A stretch of 64,000 nt of DNA from Ziziphus jujuba. Taxonomy: Eukaryota > Streptophyta > Magnoliopsida > Rosales > Rhamnaceae. The notes under the pieces are model-generated. The model saw nothing but the letters and a program-made list of their open reading frames with translations, had not been told where the DNA came from and did not search any database. Numbering within the stretch: the first letter of the stretch is position 1; each line of letters begins with the position of its first letter. The stretch lies in NCBI RefSeq assembly GCF_031755915.1, contig NC_083386.1, positions 22,181,001-22,245,000 of the forward strand, written 5' to 3'. This document shows, one piece after another, positions 36,061-48,255 of the stretch. A program made the position numbers and the translations under genes.

Positions 36061-38305
36061 ACAATAAATGTGAAACCCATTTAATATTATTATCTCTTTT
36101 TGACTGATTTTCAATATTTAAGTTATATATATTTTTTATTCAACAAAAAAAAAAAAAAAAAAAAGAGTTAGATTTAGATTTCCATTTTTCCCTTTAAACT
36201 AGGGAGATAATTTTTGGTGACCGAGGGTGGACAGCAAAGGGGTGGTGTCCAAGTGCCGTTAGGGCAATAAGAGGGAACCGTTGGGAATTTCAAAAGGAGA
36301 GAAACTAAAGTAGATGGGTCAATTGGTGGCTTCTGACTTTTTTTAATTTTTTAATATACGAAAATAAAAATAATATTAAAAAAATAAATATTGGGAAATG
36401 GAAAAATAATAATCCAGACAGTAAAAGGACACGCCCTTCATGCGTGGTTTGGAGTTTAGGATGTTGGTTTTTGGTTGATGTGTATGGATGGCAGAGAATT
36501 TCTTGGCAACATACCAGCAATATGGAATAAAGAGACGAAAAATTATTAAAATTTACAATAAAATGAATTGAATTTTAAATAATATAATAAAATATGAAAT
36601 GTAAATGAACCCAAAGTTTTTTTTTTTTTTTTTTTTTTTTTTTGTTTCAATCAAATTAACATAGAATTTTACCCTCGTTTTCAAAAAGATTGAATAATGC
36701 CATGTTGAGCACTATTTTGGGTTAATTATTCCTTCACTTTCTTATGGAATCTAATATTCTAACACCCTCAACAATCTTTGATCAGCCAAAAATGAAGAGA
36801 AGGATCCAATTTCAAGTAAACGAAATCGATAGACATTAGAGAAGAAACGAATCATATGTATTACGTACCATTCCCGCAGAAGATGAAAAGAATCCAATAA
36901 ATTGGACAAAAGTGGACCATAATAAAAATACGGGAAACCTGAAAACATTTAATCAAGCGATTGAGCTTTTGGCCTTTGAGAAAAAAAAAAAATAAAAACA
37001 AAATGATTGAGCTTTTTGGTAATTTCAATAAATTATTTAAAATTCCACAAAATTGGTTTCTGTATATCCAAGTTTTAGTTATTTAATACTTGTTTAAGGC
37101 ATTTTTTTTAAGTAATTAAAATGCTCAAAGAGGAAAAGCTATTAGGGGCCTTTGATCTATGGAGTAAATTTGGTTTCTTCTTTGTTTTTTTTTGGGGATA
37201 TTTCTGAACGAAGATCTTAGGATTGTGAGTTTTTGAAGCAGAGTTTGGGTGTTGAGTTGTGATTTTGCTCTCGTGAAGATTATTTTTTTATTTTATTTTT
37301 TTGGTTAGTGTTGTAGGGAAGAAGCAAGTTTTATTATATTTTTGAAGTAGAGTTGGTTTGTTTATTAGAATTAGAAGTAGCAAGGGACGGGGTGAGGCTG
37401 GTTTTTGGGTATTAATTCGAGACCTCTATAAAAGTGTTTATGGACTTACAAAGACAATTTTGCAACTATACTCAAGCATGCTTTTTATTTTTTTTTGGGG
37501 AATTTATGTGAAGGTTTATTTGATAAAACAAGCAAAGTATAATGGTACTACGCAAGGCTAATGTGATTGGTGTTCATCTTGGGCCTTGAAAACGACGCTA
37601 CTGATTGGTTCTTCAGAGGTTGGGCCTCGCAGGTGCATGGCTGGGCCGGACGGCCTATCCGTGCATGATTGGGCTGCTTTTTGAAGTTTATTGAACAAGC
37701 AGTTTAGGTTCCTCCCTCCAGCATACGGTTCTTCTACTTTTGGAATTCTAGTTTTACAATCCCATGATTTTTAAATATAAGCACATGATATACTTCGATA
37801 GAATGAAACATGCGGTTGAAATGATTCCTAGGGCCTTATCCATTTACATGTTATTAGCATATTGTATACACATACATCACTGTAAATGTTGATTACCAAA
37901 AAAATTCTAAACGCTTTTTTTTTATTAAATTATATTTAAAATTTTTATTTAGTAAAAAATAAATAAATGTAAGAATGCATGTTCAATTATTAAGTTGCCG
38001 TGATTGTTAGCGTACTGGGTTGAGATGTCTTACGAGTAAGTGTCTAGACAGGTTCCTTAGAATTTTTGGACTGTCTTTCAACTAGATATGCTTCCAAATT
38101 GTGTATAAAAAGCATAATATTAACAATAAGTAGGTCTACAGGACAAAGACAAAAACAATAAATAGGTCTAAAGATTTAAAATTCATGATTTAGATTCAAA
38201 ATGAAACAAAGTATAATACAATCTCCTTATCCTCCATATTGAAACTGTTGCTGATGCTCTGCTTAACTATCTAGCTGCTACTCTATTGCTTACCACAAGG
38301 GTGAG
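36061..38305. other. intergenic spacer
   Basis: AT-rich with poly(A/T) runs at 36144, 36618 and 36980. A micro-insertion is described at 36959-37016. A GC-richer patch at 37560-37700 (GGGCCT, GGCCGGACGG) has no open frame I recognise. No gene supported. Confidence 0.55.
36959..37016 (+). mobile_element. poly(A) micro-insertion flanked by 12-bp duplication
   Basis: GATTGAGCTTTT occurs exactly at 36959-36970 and 37005-37016. The 34 bases between are GGCCTTTGAG, an A run and an A-rich tail. This is another near-empty retroposition footprint, here in plus orientation with ten non-A bases kept. Confidence 0.6.
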
Positions 38306-39988
38306 CTAAGCATATGGGCACGTTCTCTTGTTATGTCCATCGCCTTCACATATTCTACATCTGTAGATGCTACGAACCTTCCCATTGGATAGATTCTGCT
38401 TCTTTCTAGGTCTATCAAGAGTCTTTGAATGCTCATTACATGGAACAGAAGCATCATCCTCATCTGTATTGCTCTCACTTCTACTCTCAAGGCGGCTACT
38501 GTCAGTGCTAGCCAATCTACTCAATGAGATCCCACAAAGCATGCCTTGTAGTTGCCAATTGGAATCTTTTATCTCATCATATAACACTGACACGCTAGGT
38601 GCTGCATCAACAAACAAGGGCGACCTATGCTTAATAGATTTCAAGTTCTGCTCGGAGATAAAGAGCTTGACATGTTGATCAGTAACACAATCACATGATT
38701 CGTACTGAGACCAAATACGGGCAAAAAACCTCAAGGTAATTTGATAAGTATACCTGCTCATATTAAGAGCCAAGTATACTGCATCCTTAAGATCTTTTAA
38801 TGTAGAGTTGGTATCAATATGTATCGGTTTCAGTTTTGCATTTTCGTGCACATATAAACCGTCAGCATTCTTACCCCATATTCCTTTGTAGGAAAGTCCA
38901 ATTGCTATTTGGGTCCTTAATTTGACATGTGCATCATTGGGATGTACATGTTGTTTAGAAACATCCACCACCGGTTTATCTACAACTTGATTTCTAGGAG
39001 TTGAGCATGACAACCGGTCACTCTCGCCATCTGACGCATATCGAGTTCCATCCATACTTCTCTCTCGTATTAAACCATCTAATTTGGTTTCCTGCATTCT
39101 GTTTTCTGGTATCGAGCCATGTAATGGTTTCACCCTAGGTGCTACATCAACAAACAATGGAGAACTATAGCCAGGATTCAATACCCTCTCCTCGATAAAG
39201 ATCTCAACATCTGTATCAGTAGTACATTCACATGGCTTATATGGCAAGCATACATGGAACAAAAAACTCAACCTCAATTGGTATACCTCTCTATCCAAAT
39301 TAAGAGCCATGTAAACTGCATCTTCAAGTTCTGCTAATGTAAGCATTCTATCAGTATGTATTGTTTTCAATTTGCGTTGTTTGTGCCTCCAGCCATCCTC
39401 CTTAACCCTTGTTCCTTTGTAGGCAAGATATATTGATACTGGGGACATTACTGCATATATATATATATATATATATAGTAACAGACAAATAATATTAAAA
39501 TATAATAAAAATATAAAACACCCCTTAAGTTAACTAGAGTCATAATACAGGTTAATCTCTCTAGTTTTCATAATTTCATAAACACAATACATTTTTGCTT
39601 TAATACATATCCATTAGAATACATCAGCAGATGAAACTTATAAATGCAAACAAAGCATATTTCTTGTTTAAGCTCTACTTCAATCTCATCATGTATACAA
39701 TTATTTTCAAAATTTTTACCACTCTCTTCCCTTGAAATCATTTAAACATTTTATTTAATTTTCATGCAAAACAATCAGAAATTATAAGATTTAAGTATTT
39801 CCCAGTTGACAAAGATGTAACATATCGCTTGAAAGATTTCACTTTTTAAATTAAAACATAAAAAGAAAAAAAAAAAAAAAAGAGCAAATGTAATAGATAA
39901 AATAGAAAATAGGAAAAAGATGTAAAATGCAATTACCAGCTCTTCCACCAAAACATCTTGATCCAATTCCTACTCCACCATTCGCCAT
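38306..39988 (-). CDS. MuDR N-terminal-like tandem-domain protein with zinc knuckle
   Basis: Two minus-strand exons, 39988-39937 and 39450-38306; 398 residues, phase-consistent. Two homologous domains lie at about 22-123 and 199-303: IYLAYKG/IGLSYKG, LKTIHTD/LKPIHID, LEDAVYMALNL/LKDAVYLALNM, YQLRLSF/YQITLRF, and PLFVDVAP/PLFVDAAP. They resemble the PB1-like N-terminal domain of plant Mutator-family transposases. A Ser/Glu-rich acidic stretch follows, then a CCHC zinc knuckle at the end (CRICEGDGHNKRTC). The DDE core and SWIM domain of an autonomous MULE are absent. This looks like a transposase-derived gene that lost the catalytic part and duplicated the N-terminal part. Whether it is a host gene or a lucky fossil is open, though its intact frame, spliced first exon and shared promoter argue for a host gene. 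Function unknown. Confidence 0.8.
39456..39477. repeat. (TA)n at the intron acceptor
   Basis: About 22 bases of TA alternation lie directly next to the splice acceptor (39451-39452 on the minus strand) of the MuDR-like gene. The polypyrimidine tract is therefore replaced by TA repeat. Confidence 0.75.
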
Positions 39989-40464
39989 TCCAAACCCACC
40001 AGCCAAAACTTAACAATTAGAGAAACCCAAAATCACAAAGACATTGTCGCAAAGTAAGAGGAAGAGGAGGATTTTAACGAAAATGTGGAAGAAAATGGTG
40101 GGTCATATGCTGCAGTTACCTTTTTAACCTAGAAAGGTTCGTATGAACAGGCAAATGAGAAGGGAGATTTATGATATTTGACTCAGCCCCGCCGCGGGAA
40201 AAAGTGAAAAAGAAACGGCGCGGAAATTAGATGGGCCAGAAACTTGAGAGGCTGTTTTCGGGTCGGATCCATTGGAAAAGCGGGCCAATCAGGAAAGCCC
40301 ACCAAGAAACCAACCCAAAATCAACAGAAACAAAAACCCTATGAAAATGAAAATGAAAATGAAAATGAAAATTCCCAGTGCCTGAAATTCTGAACACTTA
40401 CTCTGCAGCTGTTTCGTAGGAGGCAAAGAAGAACCAGTGACAGTGAGCGAGAAGGAGGAAAGAG
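39989..40464. promoter_or_regulatory. bidirectional promoter with E2F-like and GGCCCA motifs
   Basis: Only 476 bases separate two divergent start codons (39988 minus, 40465 plus). It contains GCGGGAAA (40194-40201), a perfect reverse E2F consensus, and GGCGCGGAAA (40217-40226), a close variant. GGGCC/GCCCA site-II-type motifs occur around 40231-40236, 40281-40286 and 40297-40301. E2F and site-II motifs typify genes expressed in dividing cells and translation genes. A GAAAAT repeat lies at 40342-40372. No TATA box seen. Confidence 0.6.
40342..40372 (+). repeat. (GAAAAT)5 repeat in 5' leader
   Basis: Five tandem copies of a six-base unit directly upstream of the start codon of the tRNA-binding gene. 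Confidence 0.85.
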
Positions 40465-43400
40465 ATGGCTGCAAAGGGTAGAACCAAGGAGCACTCGATG
40501 GCATTGGCTCTCTGTAAACATTTATCCTTAGATGCTGTAAGCTCTCTGCTCTTTACTTCATTCTATATAAATTTATTTCCGGCTTTAATTTTCCATTTCC
40601 ACCATGTGAATAACTTCAAATTCTCATTTCTGAGCTAACGATTTTTTTTTCCCAAGAAAATAGTGGTTAACTGTTTCCAGGTGATTTTATTCTCGGTCTA
40701 TAAATGGTTATGCCTTGTAAGACATGCAATTTTAGAGGTCTAAGTTCATGTCAAGGTTGTGGAAAATTAGTTGTGCAATTTCTGATTTTATTATTTGCAG
40801 AATAAGTATTTAGGAGGACCTGACATGGTGGATAAGGATACCAGGAGCTTACCTGATATCGTCAAGTTATTTTTGGCCCCTGAGGGAAACAATGACCAGG
40901 TAAGGCTTTTAGTGATTGGTGCCTTGGTGAGGATAATGCATCTTGAATAAGATAAAAGATGCTTCATACTTGGTCGAATTTATGTTTTCTCTTCTGCTTT
41001 TGTTGACGTTGGACTTGGTTGGTTCTTCTTGCTCTTGTGAATTAAATTTTAGTTACCCTCTTTCATTGACATTGGATTTCTGGTTTTAGGTAACAAAGTG
41101 GATAGAATTTGCAACGGGTTTTCCTACAGATCCAAGGGAATCCTTTGGAGTTCTCAATAAATTAAATGAAGAATTAATTACAGTTTCAGTACTTTTGGGG
41201 AATGGATTAAAACCTTCTGAAGCTGATATTATTGTGTTTTCAGCAATACATTCTTCTGTGGTATGGATATCAGAAAACTTTAAGTGTTGTTTATGGGGGA
41301 ATGGATTTAAAGATCCTCTGTTGTTTTTAACCAAGATATTCTATCAAATTCCTTACGAAACACCTGTAATCCTATTGACTTTTGAGTGGTTTCTCATTCA
41401 CAGATTGGCCTTTCAAAATCAGATAGGGAAAAGTTGCCACATGTTTTGAGATGGATGGATTACATCCAGGTAGGGTCAAATCCTTATTTCTTTTCTTTTG
41501 GCATCACAAATTTATTAATATTGGCTGAGGACTTCCTATAAATGAAAATAATTCGTAGCTATCATGTTAATATCGTAGTTAGAAACTTAAAATAGATAAA
41601 TCAGCTCCTTGTTTAAACGTGAATGTTGTTTGGTAGGTTTTTAAGCCTATATTCTCAAGTTGGTGGCTCTTTATTTTAGGCACATATATGTATGTATTAT
41701 GCATCAATCCTTTTTCCTGTCATTTTTGCTCTGTAGTTAGTACTTCCAAGTAGCCATGGTATTTACATGCTTTAGGATTTGTAATTTATGGATATATCAA
41801 GTAACTAGTGCCTACTGCTTAGTAACATGTTTTATTTTATTTACTGTTTTCAGAACAAGGAAGATTTGGGGGATATATTTGAAAAGATATCGGTTGAGAA
41901 GGCCAGCTTTGAGCCTCAAGTGAGTTAGCTTTTCCTTATTGTTCTCCATTTTATTGGCAATATTTACATCTCCGATATTGCATAATTGCTGAAAAATTAA
42001 GGATTTATGTAAAGAGGAACTGAGTTATTTAAATCATGTGAAAGTAATATCATAAACGTCAGATAGAGAATGCATAATAATAGGTTGAAAAGAAATCTTA
42101 TTTTCATGTTTAAATTTTTTCTCTTTCAAGAAAGAATTATGTCTGTGCCAGCCAATCTCTATTTCCATGGATTTCTATCGTAGTAAAGATCAGCACTAAT
42201 CAACATGCTTGTGATGAATATTTGTGATAATATATATTCTTCGATATAGTTTCAGGGAGCAAGGAGTGTTGGTAAGGTAGAAGCAGCTTCAGATTCAAAA
42301 GCAACTGTGCAAAGCCGAAACAAGCCAGAAACAGAAAACACAAACAAAAGCAACGTGGTAAATCTTTGGAATATATTTTTTTCTCCCTTTGTTGTTAACC
42401 ATGTATATTCCTTCTTCTATTTCTTAATTAAAAGTTTACTACTGGGAAACATTCAAAAGGAACCTTACTTGAAATATCCACATTCTCCGTTGCCTGATTA
42501 CCATAACAGAAGTTACTAAGACTGTTTGGAATGATGATGAATAACAAATTGCATTTGATATATTGTTTAATTAACCGATACTATAATTATTACTAAGACT
42601 GCCATCCTTAAACCTTGTTTTCTTGGAATAGATGATTTACTTTGATATATTTTTATGCTAAAGAAAAAGGCTTCAATGAGTAAGGAAGCTACTCAGGAGA
42701 AGAAAAAAGCACCTATAGCAGAAACAGCTGAGAAAGACAAAGAAGCTAGTGTCAGTTTGTTAAATATACAGGTTGGACTAATTCGCAAAGCATGGAAGCA
42801 TCCATCTGCTGATAGGTATGTTAACAAGCTTTTCTCCCTTTAGAGTTTAGACATATTTGTTAACGAACAGCTTGTACCATTAATGAGCTGTGTGGTTGTT
42901 TTAAGTACTGAAATGTCTGAAATTTATAGTACCATGGAGGATGCAAAGTCAGTCATAACCTCTCTATCTCTCTCTCCCCCACCCCAATAAAATGGTGTTT
43001 TATTGGTAACTTGCATCATAACATCTTTAAAAAAAATGACAGCTTACTTGTTGAGGAGATAGATGTTGGAGAAGCCAAACTGCGACAAGTTGTCAGTGGT
43101 TTAGCAAAATATTGCAGTCCAGAGGAGTTGACGGTATGATTAGTTCTTGTTGAAAGCATTTATTTACATTTATCTTAAAACTTGGGCTGTGACTTAGTTC
43201 TCATAGCTTTCAAATATCATATTTATTAAGCTTACTATGATGTGACTCATTTTGGTGTTTTTGTTTTAACGGACAGAATCGTCTTGTTGTGCTTATTACA
43301 AATGTAAAACCTGGGAAGCTACGTGATGTGATGTCAGAAGGACTGGTATTTTGTTCATTGGCCTTTTTGTAGTCAAATTATGTTCATGTTTTTGTTGCAG

Positions 43401-45324
43401 GATTCATGTAATCAAGCAGTTTATTGAGGGGATTTTTTACTGGGCTAGTCATACTCGTGTGTTTATTTATTTATTTATTTTTTTAAGATTTTGCACATGA
43501 AACATCAATTACCTCGATTTTTTTCTTTTCAAAATTTCTCTCCACTTAAGGATATCATAGCTGTAACTCACAGGTTTTGAAGGGTATAGTTCTAGTGATT
43601 TACCATACATGCTAAATTCAGCCTACTACTAAACAAATTATTGAACAGGCTGAGTTCTTGAAGCCCAGGTTCTGTTACAAGAAGTAACCTATTTACTTTC
43701 TATGCATTATATTCATGCTTTCATCCAATTTTTGATTTTGCTACTGTAACTTTTAATGATATGTTTTTATTTTTAAAGTGAATCAAGGAAATATAAAGTT
43801 ATGGTCTGGTGTGCTTGCATGTTATCAGGTATTATGTGCTTCCAGTGAAGATCACTCCACTGTAGAGCCTTTGCTTCCTCCTGAAGGGGCCAAACCTGGG
43901 GAGCGTGTTTCATTTTCTGGGTAAGTTTCTCAGAAATTGCTAAAGCTATGAATATGGGTATGCTACCTTGATAATATTGCTTGTAACTTGTTGAAGCAAT
44001 TAATGAAGTTTGCATCTAGCAATATGTAAAACCTAGTTTGGTAACAGCTACATAGGGAAGTTTGTAGATGGATTGTTTTGCCTATTGTATTCTGGAAGTC
44101 TAATGATAAGAACTTCTTTGTTGATTGAAATAGCCTTCTCCGTTTTTTGGTATCAAGTCACTAGAGCAATAGTGTGCGATTAATTCACTGTGATTTATGT
44201 AGAATATTTGTTATTTATGCATAACTTGAACTTTGCAGGTATTGTACACACTGATGCACCTTTTTCTTTGACACTTTTCTAGTTGGGTCTAAGCTGTTCA
44301 GTTTATGAGGTTCAGACGATCTCACTTTATCCTTGTTTAGTTGATTCTTTGAAGTTTTACCTTCCCTGATTTTCATTAAATTGAAAAACCAGGCTTCATG
44401 TGCGAAGGCAGGGAACTCAAAAAGTAATAACAGAAATTGGTCAGGGAGTGACTTAAGAAACAAATTTTTTTATTTTTTTGTAACCCTATATGCATTAACA
44501 TATTCAGCACTGGATTTTCTTAAATATCATAATTCCTATTTATTCATATTTTGGCTTGTAACATTGTAATCGTGACATTGAATGCATTGTTCTCTAGAGC
44601 TTAAGTGTATCTCACATATATTTCTTTTATCTAGAATTGATGGGAAGCCTGAAGATGTTCTTAACCCAAAAAAGAAACAGTTGGAGAAGATAACACCGGT
44701 AAGCATTTCATTTATGGAATATGGGTCTGCCTTTTTTTGTTTGGTTGGTATACCTTATTCAAATTGTCTCTCACATATTTGTTTAACAAAAAATCTGAGA
44801 ACTGCTCAACCATACGTTTGAATAAGTGATTTGAAAATTCAAGATACCTTGGGTCATGCTATCTAGTGGTTGAGTTTTAGTCTGGTTCTAGTTCACGTCA
44901 TATAGAGATCAATAAATTGGAGGATGGTGGTATCAATGCTTAACTAATGGAAAGAGAAGGATCTACCAGCCATATTTCTTATGTGATAAATATGACTGAG
45001 CTGACTGGCCCTGTTTTCATGAACCGTTAATCGGTTTATTATTGTTAGCTTTTCTAGTCATCTCATCTATGTAAGGCAGTTGATTAATTTTGATAGGTCG
45101 GGTGTAAAGCGGATAGGAGTATTCAAAACCCCATGGTCCACAATGCAGTTTGTCTCTGCATAATTTTACTTATGCTTCTAACTTGGATGTCTGATGGATT
45201 AGTTGTTTCGTTGATGCAGCATCTTTTCACCGATGAGAAGGGCATTGCAACATTCAAGGGAATACCGTTTATGACATCTGCTGGGCCTTGTACATCATCC
45301 ATTCCCAAGGGAACCATCAAGTGA
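40465..45324 (+). CDS. Arc1p/AIMP1-like tRNA-binding protein (EMAP-II OB fold)
   Basis: Twelve exons: 40465-40536, 40801-40899, 41090-41260, 41404-41469, 41854-41919, 42256-42357, 42664-42815, 43043-43133, 43277-43345, 43829-43920, 44635-44698 and 45220-45324; 382 residues, all phases consistent. The first 130 residues look like the GST-C-like interaction domain of synthetase cofactors (IEFATGFP, LGGPDMVDKD, RWMDYIQ). A Lys/Glu-rich charged linker follows (about 160-222). The C-terminal OB-fold tRNA-binding domain runs from about 223: SLLNIQVGLIRKAWKHPSAD, LLVEEIDVGEA, RQVVSGLAKY, VVLITNVKPGKLRDVMSEGL and LCASS. The family binds tRNA non-specifically and presents it to aminoacyl-tRNA synthetases (Arc1p in yeast, AIMP1 in animals). 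It corresponds to At2g40660 by resemblance and neighbours. The acceptor of exon 7 (CTAAAG) is weak; an internal acceptor is possible. Confidence 0.9.
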
Positions 45325-47149
45325 TAATGATGATGATCCAATGGGTCATACAACATTGTAACTCACTGTTCAGGAGAGTTGGTTTCTCACCCTTAATTAT
45401 GTGTTTGCTTTATACAATGAAAAAGAAACATATTTAAATTTTTTTTTTTTCGATAATTCATATACACGTTTATTGCTGTTAGTGTCAGCTTGTTTTTACA
45501 GTGTCAGACGCCATTACAATCTGAGTACGAATCTGGTGATACAAATCTCAAATTTTAAGCTGAATCAAATGTTCTGACTTCTGAATGCCCCCCATTTATT
45601 TTATTTCAAAATTTAAATTTTTTTCTTTTTTCAAAATTTCATAAATCTTTGTTCTAGGATCGCATCCTACCTGTGTGGAATTTATTCGTTCTGGAATAGG
45701 GACAAGTTGGTGAGGATATTCAAGTAAGGTTTTAAATGCAGTTTCAGATTATTAAAGCTCTTTGCAGTCGTTGCTATATTGTGGATCTATTCCTATTCCT
45801 AGAAAAGGCACACCTTCTGTTCTTCCCAAACGTGGCTCTTGTAAATTCACCAATCTTGAGACCCTTTTTGATTTTTTGGTCATTGTAACAGTAAAAGATA
45901 GGTCAAAACCTAAAAATACATTATTGTCCCTAAGCTGTCTTCCTCTCTCTGTCTTTTCCTTGGTCAAAAACCACTGATTTGTTTTTGGAATCCCACTTAA
46001 ACGCCATCAAATCTTGAATGTACGAAATGGGTTTCTACTCAGGAGTCAGTGCCGTCAAACTCTTTGAGAGTTGTGACTGCCGTCATCTCAGAACAAAGTT
46101 ATATCCACGGGTAAAAAACTTGTAAGCTATGGTCGAAACTTGGAAGCCAACTATGAGAAAACTTTGATCAGGGTCTAGTAGTAGGACAGGAATCAATTTT
46201 CTATTGGACTATTACTTTTTTTTTTTTTTTTTTTTGTTGAATGCTACTGGACCACCGCTGTTAAAATAAATTTTAAGAGATGTTCATGTTATTATGGAAA
46301 ACAAAACTCCTAGAGATAATACTTGGAAATGATGGCACAATTTAATATTTTGTAGTTTGGGGAATTACACTTTGATCCCTAAGTTTAAATTGTTGCAATT
46401 TTGACTTTAAAATATTTAATTTCTCACATTTTGATTCATTTCGATTTTTTTAGATCTATATCTGTATTGATAACTATTGATGTGGAATCTAAATTAAAAA
46501 GTAGCAAAATGTAATGGTAATTTTGCCATGGAATATTCCCTATTCCTGCTCAAAAAAAAAAAAAAAAAAAGAAAAATTTAAAGAGAATGTTTATGTAAAT
46601 AAAAGAAAACAAAACTTGGAAGTATATGTTTGAAAATCAGTTCTTTAGTGGGTTTATTTTAAAGATTGACTCAAAAACACAAAAACGTGGTACGAAAACG
46701 AGCAAAGCTGAAATATTCCTTGACAATGGACACATCAATAAAATCAAATCCATCTACCAAAAAAATTTCCATCAGCGCTTTATAAGTAAGTTCAGTCTAC
46801 GATTTTTCTTTGCCAACAATCAGATCGATAAGAGAAAAAGTAATCACATAGGATTCTGTTTTGAAATCTTCTTTTTCTACTACGTACAACTAATTAAAAT
46901 CAAATGGACGATTAACAAAAGTCAATATCCAAAATAAAAAAAAACATCCATCCAAACTAACAAACAAAAAGTCAGATGATTTCATTGTGTAGAGTTGCAG
47001 GAGGAGATTCTAAAATGTGAAATGAAATGATTTCATTGCCAAAAAAATTTTAAAAAAGAAAAATGGTTAATGATTTTTTGAGAAGAGAGGACGTGATATG
47101 TTTGACCTGCTAGACAATAGCATCTTCTATGTCCTTTTTTCCTTTTTCT

Positions 47150-47194
<45 letters not shown>

Positions 47195-48255
47195 CTTGCC
47201 TTCTTATTCTGTAGATTCTGATTTGATGCTTACTTTTTTGTTTCCTTTGTTGTACAAAATCAGAACCCAAAAAAAAAAAAAAAAAAAGAATAAAAATTAC
47301 AGTTTGAGTCAGACGGGATAAGAATCTGCTCATCATCTTTTATTACTATAAAAATATAATTCTTTTAATAGCTTGACTTTTTCAAATTTTTTTAAAAATT
47401 ATATTAATAAAAAAGTTATCTAATGATTTTAATTATATGTATTTTTCAAAATTCTTATATGAGCTAATTGAGTTTTTTTCCCTCTGTTTTCCAAGCAAAT
47501 ATTATTTTCTCTAATCTACCCTATGCATTATTTGGTCATATACGGGAAAAGTCATATATGGGAAAAAAGGGGGTGAAAAATATTTATATTTTTATTAGAA
47601 AAAGAAAATAAATATCGTTTAAAATGTATATAGAGTTTAAAAAAAAAAAAAAAAATTGTGACAAGGTAGTGAAAATAGTAGAGGATCTTACAGAAAGTGT
47701 GTGCAGCTGGAGTCATGCAGATATGGACAGTGATTACAGAGAGAGAGAGAGAGATATGAGAGATATGAGACAGATATGGTGGGGAAGAGGAAGAAGAAGA
47801 AGAAGACTGAATCAAATCAAAGGGAAACCCAAAAAGGATCACGAAATATCTGTGACATTGGAGGATATTACTATCTCCCTCTCTTTCTCTCTCTCAAATT
47901 CCAAAATCCACCAACCACTTTCTTTTAGCATTTATTCTCTCTTTCTCTATAAAAAACGACCACATTAAACATTACTATACGTATTCATTCATACGTCTCC
48001 TGTGAGTTCGTTTTGTTTTATGTTATATAATATATATGCTTTTTGTCAGACAAAAAACGTTTCCTCTGTTTAGTTTTTGTTCTTTCTTTATTTTACGCAC
48101 TTACTTTCTCTACTGCCTTATCTGCGTGCGTCTATTGCTTCTGTTTCTCTCCTTGCTGTTACGTTGCTTTTATGTTTTCTTGTTATTATCACTATTAGGT
48201 CTTCTCTTTGAACTCTACTTTGTTGGTCAGCCTTTTTTTACCCTCTCAAAATCAA
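45325..48255. other. intergenic spacer and response-regulator promoter
   Basis: No gene supported in the first 2.3 kb. Homopolymer tracts lie at 46208-46235 (T), 46551-46570 (A), 47150-47194 (T, about 40) and 47267-47287 (A). A (GA)n tract at 47741-47752 continues into GATATGA repeats. A convincing TATAAAA at 47948-47954 precedes the response regulator start by about 300 bases, which places transcription start near 47980 and gives a leader of about 275 bases. Confidence 0.6.
47948..47954 (+). promoter_or_regulatory. TATA box of the response regulator gene
   Basis: TATAAAA lies in a CT-rich context (CTCTTTCTCTATAAAA), the usual plant core-promoter layout, upstream of the ATG at 48256. Confidence 0.6.

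Noticed and set aside
36751..36948. 65-codon minus-strand frame
   Set aside because: AT-rich spacer, no homologue known, no promoter.
45752..45977. Overlapping 71-codon frames on both strands
   Set aside because: Not recognised, no splice or promoter context, equal openness on both strands suggests chance.
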